A DNA stretch of 64,000 nt from contig OX485803.1 in NCBI GenBank assembly GCA_950295325.1, forward strand, positions 30,938,001 to 31,002,000. The letters are read 5' to 3'. The translations under genes and the position numbers were made by a program. A model generated the notes under the pieces. It was given only the letters and a program-made list of their open reading frames with translations, did not search any database and was not told the DNA's origin. Origin of the DNA: Polytrichum commune. Lineage: Eukaryota > Streptophyta > Polytrichopsida > Polytrichales > Polytrichaceae. Shown here one piece after another: positions 36,779-46,599 of this stretch (its first letter is position 1; every line of letters begins with the position of its first letter).

Positions 36779-37775
36779 TGATAAAAGTCTCTCTCTCAAG
36801 TTGTTTACGTCCTAAAGACGACCTCCGTTGGACAAAAACAGGGAAGCCATTCTTGATCGACAGAACAGAGGACAATGCATACGTACACCGGCTTGTAACC
36901 CGCCGGAACGGACAATGTGAAATGCGTAAGAATTGCTGCAGCAATCGACTTCAGTTGGATAGTCGCCATAACTTTCCCAAGGCATATGCGGAGGGCCGGC
37001 TTGAAATACTGGGTACTTGTAGGGATTTGGAGGCACAAACGCTCCATCCTTGAGCCGTCTCTCTAGCTTAAATTCCAGGCAATCGGAACCTCGCAGTCTC
37101 TCCAATCTCCCCATTGCGTAGGGCTGGTATCCTACCGAAGTGTTTTTGCGGATTCTGGTGCCATCTGGCCACACGTCATCCGCCATGGCAACTTTGACAT
37201 TTGGAGGAACCGGAGCATAGATTCTCACGCATTCTGTCAAGGCCGCTTGCAAGTAATGCATGTCCTTCAGCTGCTCAAAGGATAAAATCCCGTTGATCTC
37301 TCGACTCTCAGGTTTGTCCTCTGGAGGCAAACTTGATTTGTGATGAACTCTGGAAATTTCTTCATGAATGGCCTCCTCCACCCGGGGATTGCAGTCGAGT
37401 AACCAAAAAAACCACGAAAGAGTGACCGCAGAAGTATCTCTTCCTGCTTGTAAGAAGTTTATCAACATGTCCCTCAGAAACTGACCGGCGAGAATTTCTT
37501 TTTTGGTGGCAACCCTAGGTTCAGGAACTCCATTTCCTGAACCATTTGAATCTAAAGCCTCCTTGGCTTCTTCAGCCTCAGCATGAAGGAACTGGGAGAG
37601 TAAATCAGAGCGGTGACTGAAGGCATTATCACCTTGCATGTGCTTCCTTCGCTATTAAATTACAGACATGACGAAACCACCAATGCTTGCAACGGCTTCC
37701 TGCACTTTTCTCTCACTCCCAATGTGGAGTGCTCTCATTCCGGACCACAATCAACAGTGAACATAATTGAGAAGA
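36779..37775 (-). pseudogene. C-terminal half of a CYP94-like P450 pseudogene
   Basis: This stretch aligns with roughly residues 245-558 of the intact P450 at 43697-45373, in the same orientation, and extends slightly into its 3' flank (shared AAAAGTCTCTCT.CAAGTTGT.TACGTCCT). The I-helix AGRDTSA and ExxR (ECVR) are preserved, but PERW has become LERR. A one-base insertion (extra G at about 36990/36991) lies directly beside the heme-cysteine codon. The thiolate loop ICLGK is therefore in a different frame from the upstream domain. Homology stops at about 37775 in the region equivalent to residue 240-250, where a repeat fragment begins. No start codon or N-terminus is attached in this orientation. 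Very probably non-functional. Confidence 0.85.
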
Positions 37776-38529
37776 TCTATGCACTTCCAATAACCATACC
37801 TAAGTAAGGGGAGGAGGTCCAATTTTTGTTGATAAGAATGAAGGTACGCGAACCACAGCACACAAAAGCACAAAGCATGCCGATGTTATGAAGCGTTGAC
37901 ACTAGAAAACATAACGATTCCACCAAGTTTCTTGAGTAATGTAAGTTCAAAGCTAACTCTATATTCTGCCTTTATCACAAGATATAACGCTATGACAAAT
38001 CATTTTCAGAAACTTATCTTTCCTTGCAATTAGGATTATTAGTAGCGGAAGTTACAAGGCTGCCATTTGATTCAAATTTGATCGAAGAAGTCTATTGGTG
38101 CCACTAGAGAAGAAAATCTTTTACCCGGCGCGGCTCCATCTTGTCAATGCTGTTACCTACGTAGTTGGTGATGAGCAACAAGTTCTTTGGATTCTCCATG
38201 CAAAGTTTTCCTCCAAATCTTGATCATTAATCCACGGTTGCAGCTTCAGCATCCTTCTGATTAATTCGGTGGACGTGTGTACAATTCACGGGTATCTTAC
38301 CACATTCTCCTACCTGTGAGGCTTGCCATTCATTACTTAAGTTTAATCTGCATTTCTGTTCTCCCGTTTTCTTGTTGTATGGTAGTTATCAGACTCTTTG
38401 GATTGTGAGAAGATCACCATCCTTGGGCTCCTTAATGCAGCTTCTTCATTAACTTTTGTCTCTCTTCTTAAACAATCTTGAACTATTTTGTAATTTCACA
38501 AAAAATTAAAATTGCATTGCCTTCAGATT
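37776..38529. other. Spacer between the two inverted P450 pseudogene halves
   Basis: No coding sequence is recognised. The first 60 bases (about 37778-37835) resemble repeat segments at 10270-10345 and 21300-21360 (shared GCACTTCCAATA.CCATA followed by a similar ATCTGATTTTTG-like tract). A transposon-derived fragment therefore sits exactly at the breakpoint of the pseudogene. The remainder is AT-rich unique sequence. Confidence 0.5.
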
Positions 38530-39240
38530 ACAAGAAGACTATCTAGCCTCTTGCTGCAATTTGTTTGAGAACATCTTGGAAGGCGATAGTTTTAGGAGGA
38601 TTCTCGGAGATAACCACATGGCCACTCCAAGGTCTGCACCTCTGGACAGCACTGTTTGTTGGTTGTCGTATTGCCGCTCTTTCACATCCGATGTATGGCA
38701 AATACAAAGGCCCAGAAGTGGATCCAATCTTCGGAACCTTCATCCAAGTAATGTTGAATCTTCCAAACATACTTGACTGGCTGTAGATCGTCTGAGTGAC
38801 ATGGAAAACTTGACAACCCCATTTGCGAAGAAGCCGGGAGGAGTTGCCACCTATATCACAGGGAGCCCCGAGACAATGTGGAGCACATCTTGAAGACCGA
38901 ATTTCAGAATTATCCCAAAGATGATATTTCCAAACCAATTTGAATGACTATCTGGGGGACGGAATCCTGAATGCGGATGGTGACCTATGGCGATTACAAA
39001 GGAAAGTTCCGAGCTCCGAGTTCATTCATCAGCACACGATCACCACGCACTTTCACGATGGACATTTTGTTCACGACAGAATCAAGAACCGTCAATCGCC
39101 GATCCTTTCCAGCGAATCTCAAGAGGGAGATTCATTAGAACCTTCAGGACATTCTCAGAAAGGTTCGCCTTCGATAAATGCTTGCAAGCTGACCCTTGAA
39201 GTGGACCGTAAACCTTCACCCGAAACCATGGACCTTCTTT
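38530..39240 (+). pseudogene. Inverted N-terminal half of the CYP94-like P450 pseudogene
   Basis: On the plus strand this matches the 5' leader and residues about 1-215 of the intact P450. Shared blocks are AAGACTATCTAGCCT in the leader, then LWTALFV, HPMYGK-KGP, PIFGTFIQV, GGVATYITG and NACKLTLEVD. Several frameshifts and stops break it (for example at the equivalent of the EHILKT block near 38890). It lies head-to-head with the C-terminal half at 36779-37775, which is on the opposite strand. Together they cover almost the whole ancestral gene apart from about 35 codons. The simplest reading is a tandem duplicate whose 5' half was later inverted. Confidence 0.82.
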
Positions 39241-39609
39241 AATGATGGAGTTCAAGCTACTTAAATCTCTTTTAAACATGTGTCTTCAAGGTGTTTGTTC
39301 ACACCAACCAAATATACGTGTCTGATTACGAAAAGCAACCGGATCACACCTGCATATCTTATACGTTCGTCAAACGTTTTGAAACGTTCGACATTCTCAA
39401 AACACGATAAGAAAAATAACCAAGTTACCTTTCTCGACACAACTCCCGGCTTGCGAATGGCGACAACTCTATTGGGTTCTCATCCTCGTACGTGAATCGT
39501 GACTTTCTACCAGAGCATTTTATCCGAATGTTGGACGTTTCGGAACCTTTGATGTCTCTCAAACTTTTTGCGCTCGCATATGTGTAAGTCTAAGGTAGAT
39601 GCGCCTAGT

Positions 39610-39930
39610 TTGGTTACTTATCTTAATTGGATACCTATATTCGAGTGGTATACAATTAGGTGTGAGTCCAAGAACGAATACCCAAACGACATGTTTTAAA
39701 AAGACACTGGACCACGTGATCAATATATGATATCCACTCTAGACTTAGTAGTCAACATAATTGGGGGTACCTATATGACCATTTGATGAGCACGAGAATC
39801 TTCACTTTGATAATGAATAAGATATTCATTTGAGCTCCAAAAATCATGAGGAAAGTGACTATGGCCCTGATGTGGATTCGCTAACTATCTCGTACTAATT
39901 GTGTGTGTCATATCCTGGGAGAAGTGGGCT
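39610..39930 (+). repeat. Dispersed repeat, copy B
   Basis: Matches copy A in order: ACCACGTGATCA, ACCATTTGATGAGCACGAGA, GAATCTTCACTTTGATAATG, ATAAGATATTCATTTGAGCT. Confidence 0.45.
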
Positions 39931-40047
39931 AGTTGGCAAAAAAATGTAACCAATTAAGAAAACCTGCCTACCTTACCTTTTGAAACGTCCGATGTTCAAC
40001 GTGTGCAGGCAGTGTAGGAGCTTAACGAAATGTGTGTCACAGCTGAT

Positions 40048-40165
40048 CATGTGAAGTTTTTTGTGCACAAGTTCCTTCACATAGATTCTGGCCAAGCAGT
40101 GTTCATGTGAAGTTTTTTGCGCACAGGTTCCTTGATACAGATTCTGGGCCAAGCAGTGTTCATGG
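40048..40165 (+). repeat. 56-bp tandem duplication
   Basis: CATGTGAAGTTTTTTG.GCAC, then GATTCTG..CCAAGCAGTGTT, occurs twice with a period of about 56 bp (40048 and 40104). Confidence 0.7.
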
Positions 40166-40914
40166 CATCTCCGTCAAGATTGTTTCTACATGATGGTGTC
40201 AAGCTGCGTGCTGAGGGGTGAGGTTAATATTCAAACACACGTATTGCAAAGACCAATTGTCTACATGAATCCTGCCAATTGTCCAATGCTCCAGCAAGCT
40301 TCGATATCAAACAAATTATTTGTTGTAATCTGATAACTGTTAGCAGGAAAGATGTTCACTTCTAGCAGTGTAACTCAAATCTTGAAAGCTACGAAGGGGG
40401 GGGACCACTTGCGCAAAATAAACGGTGACCCGTTGTGAAAGTGCAAAGGTTTTTTAAATTAGAAAAAAGTAAGATGTGCATCAACTCTTCCAAGCAGGGC
40501 TCGTGGAGAACTGGCAGTTAGTTACAGATGAAATGGTTGAGTTTGAGAAATAACCGGGTGAAGTTCGAGACTTCAGGAGAATTACCCATCATTTTAGAGG
40601 AATCTATAGAAGAATATACCTCAAATGAATAAAGCAAAACTGGAAAACATCAACATGTAACTGGTTGGATTTAGAATCACTAGGATCTTGATTGACTATG
40701 CTTAAAAACTTCCAGGGCACCGCTTCCAAGATCATGAGTGAGGGGGCCACTACCTATATGCATTGAGTGATCCCACATTACACAGATGGTGCTTTCGTCA
40801 ACCAGTGTGAATGTGACCTGGACATCGCAAAGATGCACAGCAAGTAGGTTCCATTACCAGCAAAAATTCCAACTGGCTTTGGCTACAGTTAAGCTTGAAT
40901 GTGAAATGGATCCC

Positions 40915-41010
40915 AAGAGAAAGGGTGGTTTGAACTCAAGACCTTAGGCTGGATCCCATGATACTCTGAGATTTAGCTGCCTAAGGCCGGAATTGTATTC
41001 GGAAAGGGTG
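40915..41010 (-). repeat. tRNA-related repeat fragment
   Basis: The plus strand AGGGTGGTTTGAACTCAAGA (minus-strand B box GAGTTCAAACC) resembles AGGGTGGCTTGAACCCAAGG at 42305. Confidence 0.3.
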
Positions 41011-41119
41011 ACCTTCCTAGCACTTGATTTTCAATGCATCCTACCTCCCATGGTGGGTGGATTCTTCATTGGAAACCTAATTGACATGCGTGGGTGACTA
41101 TGAAATAGAACCCCCTATA

Positions 41120-41582
41120 TAGTCTACCCTCTATAAATGTTAACCCTCGGGAGTGGATCAAAGTTAACATTTATAGAGGTGTTAACAGTTAACAATTATA
41201 AAATTACTTTTTTGAGGAATATACAAATCTTAACATTTATAAATATAAGCAATTGTGAAGAGTCCTTGTGAGAGAATACCATTCATAAAATTGCAAACCC
41301 AATCAAAACTTTATTCAATATCAAGTTTACAAATCACGGGTGAAGTATGAATCAATGGCTTTGGTGAGATTCATCTGCAGTTTTTATCATCCATATTATG
41401 GTTGTATTTCATTCGTTAACATTTATAGAGTCAAATTTACAAAGAAGGGAGTACCATTTTGTTAGTTAACAGTTAACACGTTTAACATTTATAGTGTGCA
41501 ATATGTGGGGAGTAGAAGAAAGTTAACATTTAGAGAGGGTTAACACTTATATATAGGTGTAACATTTATAGAGGGTGGACTG
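41120..41582. mobile_element. pogo-like (Tc1/mariner) non-autonomous element with iterated TTAACATTTATAG motifs
   Basis: Left end TAGTCTACCCTCTATAAATG; right end CATTTATAGAGGGTGGACTG. The element is flanked by TA at 41118-41119 and 41583-41584. About seven copies of TTAACATTTATAG or its complement are scattered inside. The CAGTC.ACCCTC terminus with TA duplication is typical of pogo/Tigger-type elements. No transposase frame. Confidence 0.7.
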
Positions 41583-41629
41583 TATATGGAGCATTTAGAG
41601 AGAAAAACGAATATATATATATATACGTA

Positions 41630-42111
41630 CTAAAAATAGGCTAGAAGACAGACTCGTGTATTTATACTTAGCTTTTCATTTTAATGTCATAAATGCCTAC
41701 ACTATATACACAAAATATAAATCATGAAATAAACAAGCCTTTTCTACATATACATACATACATACATACATGTACATATTCCATTTTCATTCTCCAATGA
41801 GAAAGTCATTGAGCATTAGTTTTCATCCATGAAATACATTTTATATTAATATGACCCTAAAACACACATCATTTGGATGAACTAAGGTAAATTGGATGAA
41901 AATGGCACATTCATTGTCAATATTCCCCTAAACCTTAGGGGCCCCTTTTGTACATCTTCCTTCAATTTGGAACTCTTAATAGCCTTTTTAAATGTACACA
42001 TTGGAGAAAAATAATACCTCTCCCTTGTATATACTATGTAAGCTAATGCCTCCAATAATACCCCTACCTACACTCATGTTAATTCATACGTGATATGAAG
42101 AGTCCACCCCC
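41630..42111 (+). repeat. Second copy of the 28-kb dispersed repeat
   Basis: Shares TGTATTTATACTTAGCTT, ATGCCTACACTATATACACA, CAATGAGAAAGTCATTGA and TAGCCTTTTTAAATGTACAC with 28080-29015. The unit is present once, not tandem. It begins right after the pogo-like element at 41120-41582. Confidence 0.6.
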
Positions 42112-42530
42112 CAAGCTATCTCATGAGGTCCACCCAATCATAGTATGGGGGTATCCGAGCGAAGCGCATATTTTTTCAACCAACCATGTGGAAACCTAGG
42201 GGCTTGCCCTTGGAGGAGATAGGTGTCAGCCGGCTTCTCTTGCTCATTTGAAGGTGTTCAATTTTGAAAGGAGGTAGTAGTCTTTAGGGCCCTCTCATTC
42301 CCAAGGGTGGCTTGAACCCAAGGCTTGAAATTTGGTGCACCCTACTATCCATGGTCCACCCAATCATAGTGGGGGCACCTGAGTGAACTAGGTATTTTCA
42401 ACCAACCATGTGGGAACCTAGGGGCTTGCCCTTGGGGGTGATAAGTGCCAACTGGCTAGTTGACGCCTGTCCAAGGTGACCTTCGAAATGAGGCAAGAGT
42501 CTTTGGGGCCCCTCTAATCGCAATGCTTGT
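42112..42530. repeat. Imperfect tandem duplication (~225 bp unit)
   Basis: Two units (about 42127 and 42352 onward) share TCCACCCAATCATAGT, CAACCAACCATGTG, AACCTAGGGGCTTGCCCTTG and GGGGCCC-like ends. A B-box-like GGCTTGAACCC (complement) lies between them. Non-coding. Confidence 0.6.
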
Positions 42531-43439
42531 TTTAGGATTACATATAGAGACTTAGACCAATTTCAAAATGAAGCAACACCATAATTCATGTTGGTGGCAA
42601 CATGTGGGCTTTCATTCTTTCTTTCTTTCACAAAAGAATACTACTCCACTCATTTGATATGCCATTGCCTAGCTTTCCCATTAGTGAACAGGGAGGAATT
42701 TGAGCTAACTCGGTCACTATCCTTACTTCTTTATTAACAACAAGTTACTCATTGAAATGCTATAGGTATGTCTTGTGTGTTTGCTAGAAAATTCAAAATT
42801 TCCAAAATATGGTTTGATTCAATTCCTTCATTTCATGGAGTTTTATTTTCAAACAGGTACTTTGGGAAAATGAAACTACACTAGTTATCCTAGTTCATGA
42901 GGGAGGGCTAATAGTGACTGTGGGAAATTAGTAAAGGTGATACTTTATGCCATGAAACTAGTGCCACCAAAAGACTAAAAACACGCACACTGTTCATTCA
43001 CTGACACGCATGTGTTTGCACATAATTTTTTTTTTTCATAATCATTTTAAAATCACTCTACAAGCACCTAAGAGCACACTAATTTTCTTGAAATGTATGG
43101 TAAATGAGCATGTATTCATGAATTTAGTATTCCTCTAAACATTTCAGCCCTCACTAGTTTCGGGACTTGGCAAAAAACAGAGTGTGTTTCGGGAATTAGT
43201 ACCACACACACTAATTCGAACACAGCCGGTTCTCACTGCCAACATTGTTCCCTGTTACTAAACTAATTTTCCTCATAAAATGCTCTCATCATACATCGTC
43301 CTCCCGGACAAGCAGAGTCAACTCCAAAACCCTAAACCCTGCCATTTTTCATAGAAACTATACATGTGTGATTCCTTTATTTTCTGCTCCTCAATCAGCT
43401 GCACTCAAGCCTAATCACTAGGAAACCTTTCAATGCCTG

Positions 43440-43650
43440 CTCTTGCATCCACGGAGCTGGGACTTGTAGAAATTGCTTTGTATGAATTGATGTTGGAATT
43501 ACACGGGATGAGATCTTCCCCACTACATTCTTTGTCCCTGATATGTGGAGTCGACGACACCACAACGCTTGATTTCTTTCCAGAAACGGCCCCAAATGAT
43601 GCTTCCACAAAAGTGGCTCCTCTTGCTCGTGAAGACACAAACGGTATGGA
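43440..43650 (-). pseudogene. Relic of an RCL1 3' coding segment
   Basis: Read on the minus strand, this stretch resembles the intact RCL1 gene around 49130-49370, in the same orientation. Shared blocks include GGAAAGAAATCAAGC (versus GGAAGAAATCAAGC), GTCGACTCCACATATCA (versus GTTGACTCCACACATCA), a GGGGAAG block, and CAAAGCAATTTCTAC (versus AAAGCAATTCTTAG). It corresponds to the C-terminal part of the protein around the LLEEIKQGGVVDSTH segment. The frame is not preserved, so it is not coding now. It lies about 50 bp beyond the stop of the intact P450 and may fall in that gene's 3' UTR. Confidence 0.65.
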
Positions 43651-43696
43651 GCGGGAGCAATTGTTTGTGATTTGAGAAAAGTCTCTCTCAAGTTGT

Positions 43697-45373
43697 CTAC
43701 GTCCTCAAAGATGACCTCCGGTGAACAAAAGCAGGGAGTCCATTCTTGATCGACAGAACAAATGACAATGCATACACCGGCTTGTATCCCTCCGGAACGG
43801 ACAATGTGAAATGCGTGAGGATTGCTGCCGCGATCGACTTCAGTTGGATCATCGCCATATCCTTCCCAAGGCATATGCGAGGGCCAGCTTGAAATACTGG
43901 GTACTTGTAGGGGTTTGGAGGCACAAACACTCCATCCTTGAGCCATCTCTCTGGCTTGAATTCCAGGCAATCGGAACCCCACAGCTTCTCCAATCTTCCC
44001 ATTGCGTATGGATGGTATCCGACCATAGTATTCTTGGGGATTCTGGTGCCGTCTGGCCACACGTCATCTTCCCTGGCAACTTTGAGGTTTGAAGGGACCG
44101 GAGCATAGATTCTCATGGACTCTGTTAGGGCTGCTTGCAAGTAATGCATCTCCTTCAGCTGCTCAAAGGAGAAAATCCCATTGACCTCTCGACTCTCAGA
44201 GTTGTCCGCTGGAGGCAAACTCGATTTGTGATGAACCCTGGAAATTTCTTCATAAATGGCCTCCTCCACCCGGGGATTGCAGGTGAGCAACCAAAAAAAC
44301 CACGAAAGACTGATTGCCGAGGTATCCCTTCCTGCTTGTAAGAAACTTATCACCATGTCCCTTAGAAACTCATCGGTGAGAACTTCCTGTTTTTTGGTTG
44401 TGGATCTCACCTCGGACGCCGCTCCATCTCCTGAAAAGCCACTTGATTCTATACCCTCCTCAGAGCCTTCAGCTTTAGCATCCATGAACCGGGAAAGCAA
44501 ATCAGAGCCGTTACTCAAGGCGTTATCACCTTGCATCTGCTTCCTTCGTTCCTGAATCACAGACATGACAAAACCACCAAGGCTTGCAACCGCTTCCTGC
44601 AACTTTCTCTCGCTCCCAATGTTGAGTGCTCTCATTGTATTCCACACAACCGGAATGTTCGAGAAGCGGGAAGCAGAGACTGCTGATGCATCGTCAATGG
44701 CCTTCTCGAATTCCAGAACCGGAAGGGACATGTCCAAACATGCGATGTCCACTCCAAGGGTCAACTGGCAAGCATTATCGAAGGTGAACCTTTTTAGAAT
44801 GTCCTGAAGGTCTAATAAATCTCCCTCTTGAGAAGCTCTAGAAAGGATTGGCAACAGACGATTCTTGATTTCCTCGTGAACAATATCCATCATGAAAGTG
44901 CGTAGTGACCGTGTGCTAAACTCGGAGCTAGCGACTCTCCTCTGTAATCGCCACAGCTCACCATCCGCATTCAGGATTCCGTCCCCCAGATAGTCATGCA
45001 AGTTGTTTTGGAAGTACTCACCTTTCGGATAATTCTGAAAATTGGTCTTCAAGATGTGTTCCACATTGTCGGGGTTCCCTGTGATGTAGGTGGTAATTCC
45101 TCCCGGCTTCACAACTCGGATTGTCAAGTTTTCTGTCTCACTCATACGGTCTGCAGCCCAATCGAATATGGTTGGGAGAATCCACAAAACTTCGATGAAG
45201 CTTCCGAAGATTGGATACACTTTTGGTCCCTTGTTTTTGCCATACATTGGATGATGCCACCACACGTGAAAGAGCGACAATAGGACAACGAAGAGTGCTG
45301 TCCAGAGGCCAAGAACTTGCGCTGAGGGCCATGCGTTTATAATCCCCGAGGGACCTTCGAAGTCCTCCTCCAT
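43697..45373 (-). CDS. Cytochrome P450, CYP86 clan, CYP94-like (fatty-acid omega-hydroxylase type)
   Basis: Intact intronless reading frame of 558 aa. Seen: an N-terminal hydrophobic anchor (about residues 15-38), then KGPKVYPIFGS; the I-helix oxygen-activation motif AGRDTS (347-352); the K-helix ExxR as E418-SM-R421; PERW (474-477); and the heme loop FQAGPRICLGK with the axial thiolate at Cys501. Full length matches plant microsomal P450s. Short signatures such as NYPKG, LGDGILNADGELWRLQR, the FTFDN-ACQLTLGVD block and LNIGSERKL resemble CYP94 more than CYP86 or CYP704; lack of introns is also usual for CYP94. Known: CYP94 enzymes sit on the ER face and hydroxylate or carboxylate fatty acids (cutin-type) or jasmonoyl-isoleucine. 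The substrate cannot be read from sequence. A decayed paralogue lies 4.5-8.5 kb to the left. An AATAAA on the minus strand (43376-43381) is a plausible poly(A) signal. Family-level assignment is firm; subfamily is moderate. Confidence 0.92.
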   Translation of the reverse strand: MEEDFEGPSGIINAWPSAQVLGLWTALFVVLLSLFHVWWHHPMYGKNKGPKVYPIFGSFIEVLWILPTIFDWAADRMSETENLTIRVVKPGGITTYITGNPDNVEHILKTNFQNYPKGEYFQNNLHDYLGDGILNADGELWRLQRRVASSEFSTRSLRTFMMDIVHEEIKNRLLPILSRASQEGDLLDLQDILKRFTFDNACQLTLGVDIACLDMSLPVLEFEKAIDDASAVSASRFSNIPVVWNTMRALNIGSERKLQEAVASLGGFVMSVIQERRKQMQGDNALSNGSDLLSRFMDAKAEGSEEGIESSGFSGDGAASEVRSTTKKQEVLTDEFLRDMVISFLQAGRDTSAISLSWFFWLLTCNPRVEEAIYEEISRVHHKSSLPPADNSESREVNGIFSFEQLKEMHYLQAALTESMRIYAPVPSNLKVAREDDVWPDGTRIPKNTMVGYHPYAMGRLEKLWGSDCLEFKPERWLKDGVFVPPNPYKYPVFQAGPRICLGKDMAMIQLKSIAAAILTHFTLSVPEGYKPVYALSFVLSIKNGLPAFVHRRSSLRT

Positions 45374-45538
45374 ACTTCGGAACCCCTCTCAAATAAATTG
45401 CACAATAGGCTAGATAGTCTTCTCTTGCTCTGGAGGCAGTTAAGAAAATCAGTGATTCGGAATTCTTCAAGCACGCCTAAGAAGAGAGATAAAACCCAAT
45501 GACGGAGCTGAAGGCAAACATGAGAGGCCGCGTGATCT

Positions 45539-45892
45539 CTAAACTACTGTGCCCCGACTAATTTCTGAAAAGCCACCAATTGCTTTCACGCAGATGATGT
45601 CACGAACCTCAACCTCGAGTTCATCTCGTGAAGACACACAAAGTGACCTTTCGATTGGCGTCGATCGGACTACCCGCACTAATTCTCCATCTGTCGGTTT
45701 AGGATTTAGGGTGGAGGTGATTTTGGAATTCAGTTCACCATAAACAAAAATCTGGAAGGACAGATATCTACAACCAGGAATATCAATGGCAGATCTCAAG
45801 GTTGGCTGATGCGGAGCCCATGTGACAAGGAACTCTAGGACACACCCAACTCCAAAACTCATTCTCCAGAGAGTGACATGGGATGCCTCCAA
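45539..45892 (-). CDS. Unrecognised open frame upstream of the P450, doubtful
   Basis: About 117 codons open, ending 166 bp upstream of the P450 start codon and on the same strand. The composition looks protein-like (mixed hydrophobic and acidic, e.g. ELEVEVRDIICVKAIGG), but no motif or family is recognised and the first in-frame ATG is internal. It may be P450 promoter or leader sequence that is open by chance, or a degraded exon related to the frame at 46225-46566. Confidence 0.12.
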   Translation of the reverse strand: MEASHVTLWRMSFGVGCVLEFLVTWAPHQPTLRSAIDIPGCRYLSFQIFVYGELNSKITSTLNPKPTDGELVRVVRSTPIERSLCVSSRDELEVEVRDIICVKAIGGFSEISRGTVV

Positions 45893-46224
45893 ACCTACTT
45901 AGAGGTCGAGAAACATGAGAAAAAGAATCTAGAACCCAGAATAACAATTGAAAGATTCACGGTAACTTAAGATTGATTCACAGCAACTTCACAAGACGTT
46001 CTCGAATGTTGGGTGAAAGTGACTAGGATAAGTGCAAACCTGTTTGAAAGGTCGAAACCGAAAATGCAGGAAGTAGAGAGCGAAAGTGGAACAACCACGT
46101 CGCCGATTCAGCCTCCTCCTCAAAAATGCAAGAGGATGAGAGAACAACAACCGATGAACTTCATAGCAGCAGCTTTTGACGAGATCGAACCACCGGTACA
46201 CACACGTTTCCAACTTTTGCATCC

Positions 46225-46566
46225 TTATGCGGACAAATGAATGCCACGTGAACACAATAGGCACATCGAAGCCTTTTGCACTCTAGTCCCACCACATCCA
46301 CCGCACCGCAACTGACTTACCTCATAACATGCCGGACACCAAAGCACCCATCTCGAGAGCTCTGTCCGCCCAAGAATCCCGTTCCAAGCCCACGCGTCAC
46401 TGCCCAAACCATAATTTATTAGTCCTGCCCATGATATTGCCCGCAGTTTGCATGACTGGACATAACCATGGACAGAGTCAATTCCAACGACGTTAGTCAT
46501 TTTTTGAGTCATGAATCTCTTCGGACATTGGGAACAATCCATGTTCCTATCTCCTCGGTTCTGCAT
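46225..46566 (-). CDS. Hypothetical cysteine-rich protein, possible zinc ribbon
   Basis: Frame of about 113 residues from the ATG at 46566. It has paired cysteines typical of zinc-binding knuckles: CSQC near the N-terminus, then CPAC, CGGC (within LRCGGCGGTR) and CLLC in the last 35 residues. I do not recognise the family. It lies on the same strand as the P450, about 850 bp upstream of its start, and could be an exon of a larger gene or a decayed remnant. No splice evidence joins it to anything. Confidence 0.25.
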   Translation of the reverse strand: MQNRGDRNMDCSQCPKRFMTQKMTNVVGIDSVHGYVQSCKLRAISWAGLINYGLGSDAWAWNGILGRTELSRWVLWCPACYEVSQLRCGGCGGTRVQKASMCLLCSRGIHLSA

Positions 46567-46599
46567 CACATATGTTAATGTGTTATGCAAACGAGATCT

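Noticed and set aside
43395-44060. A 221-codon minus-strand frame overlapping the P450 3' end
   Set aside because: Its N-terminal part is another frame of the P450 coding sequence, and its C-terminal part crosses the RCL1 relic; no independent start or motif.
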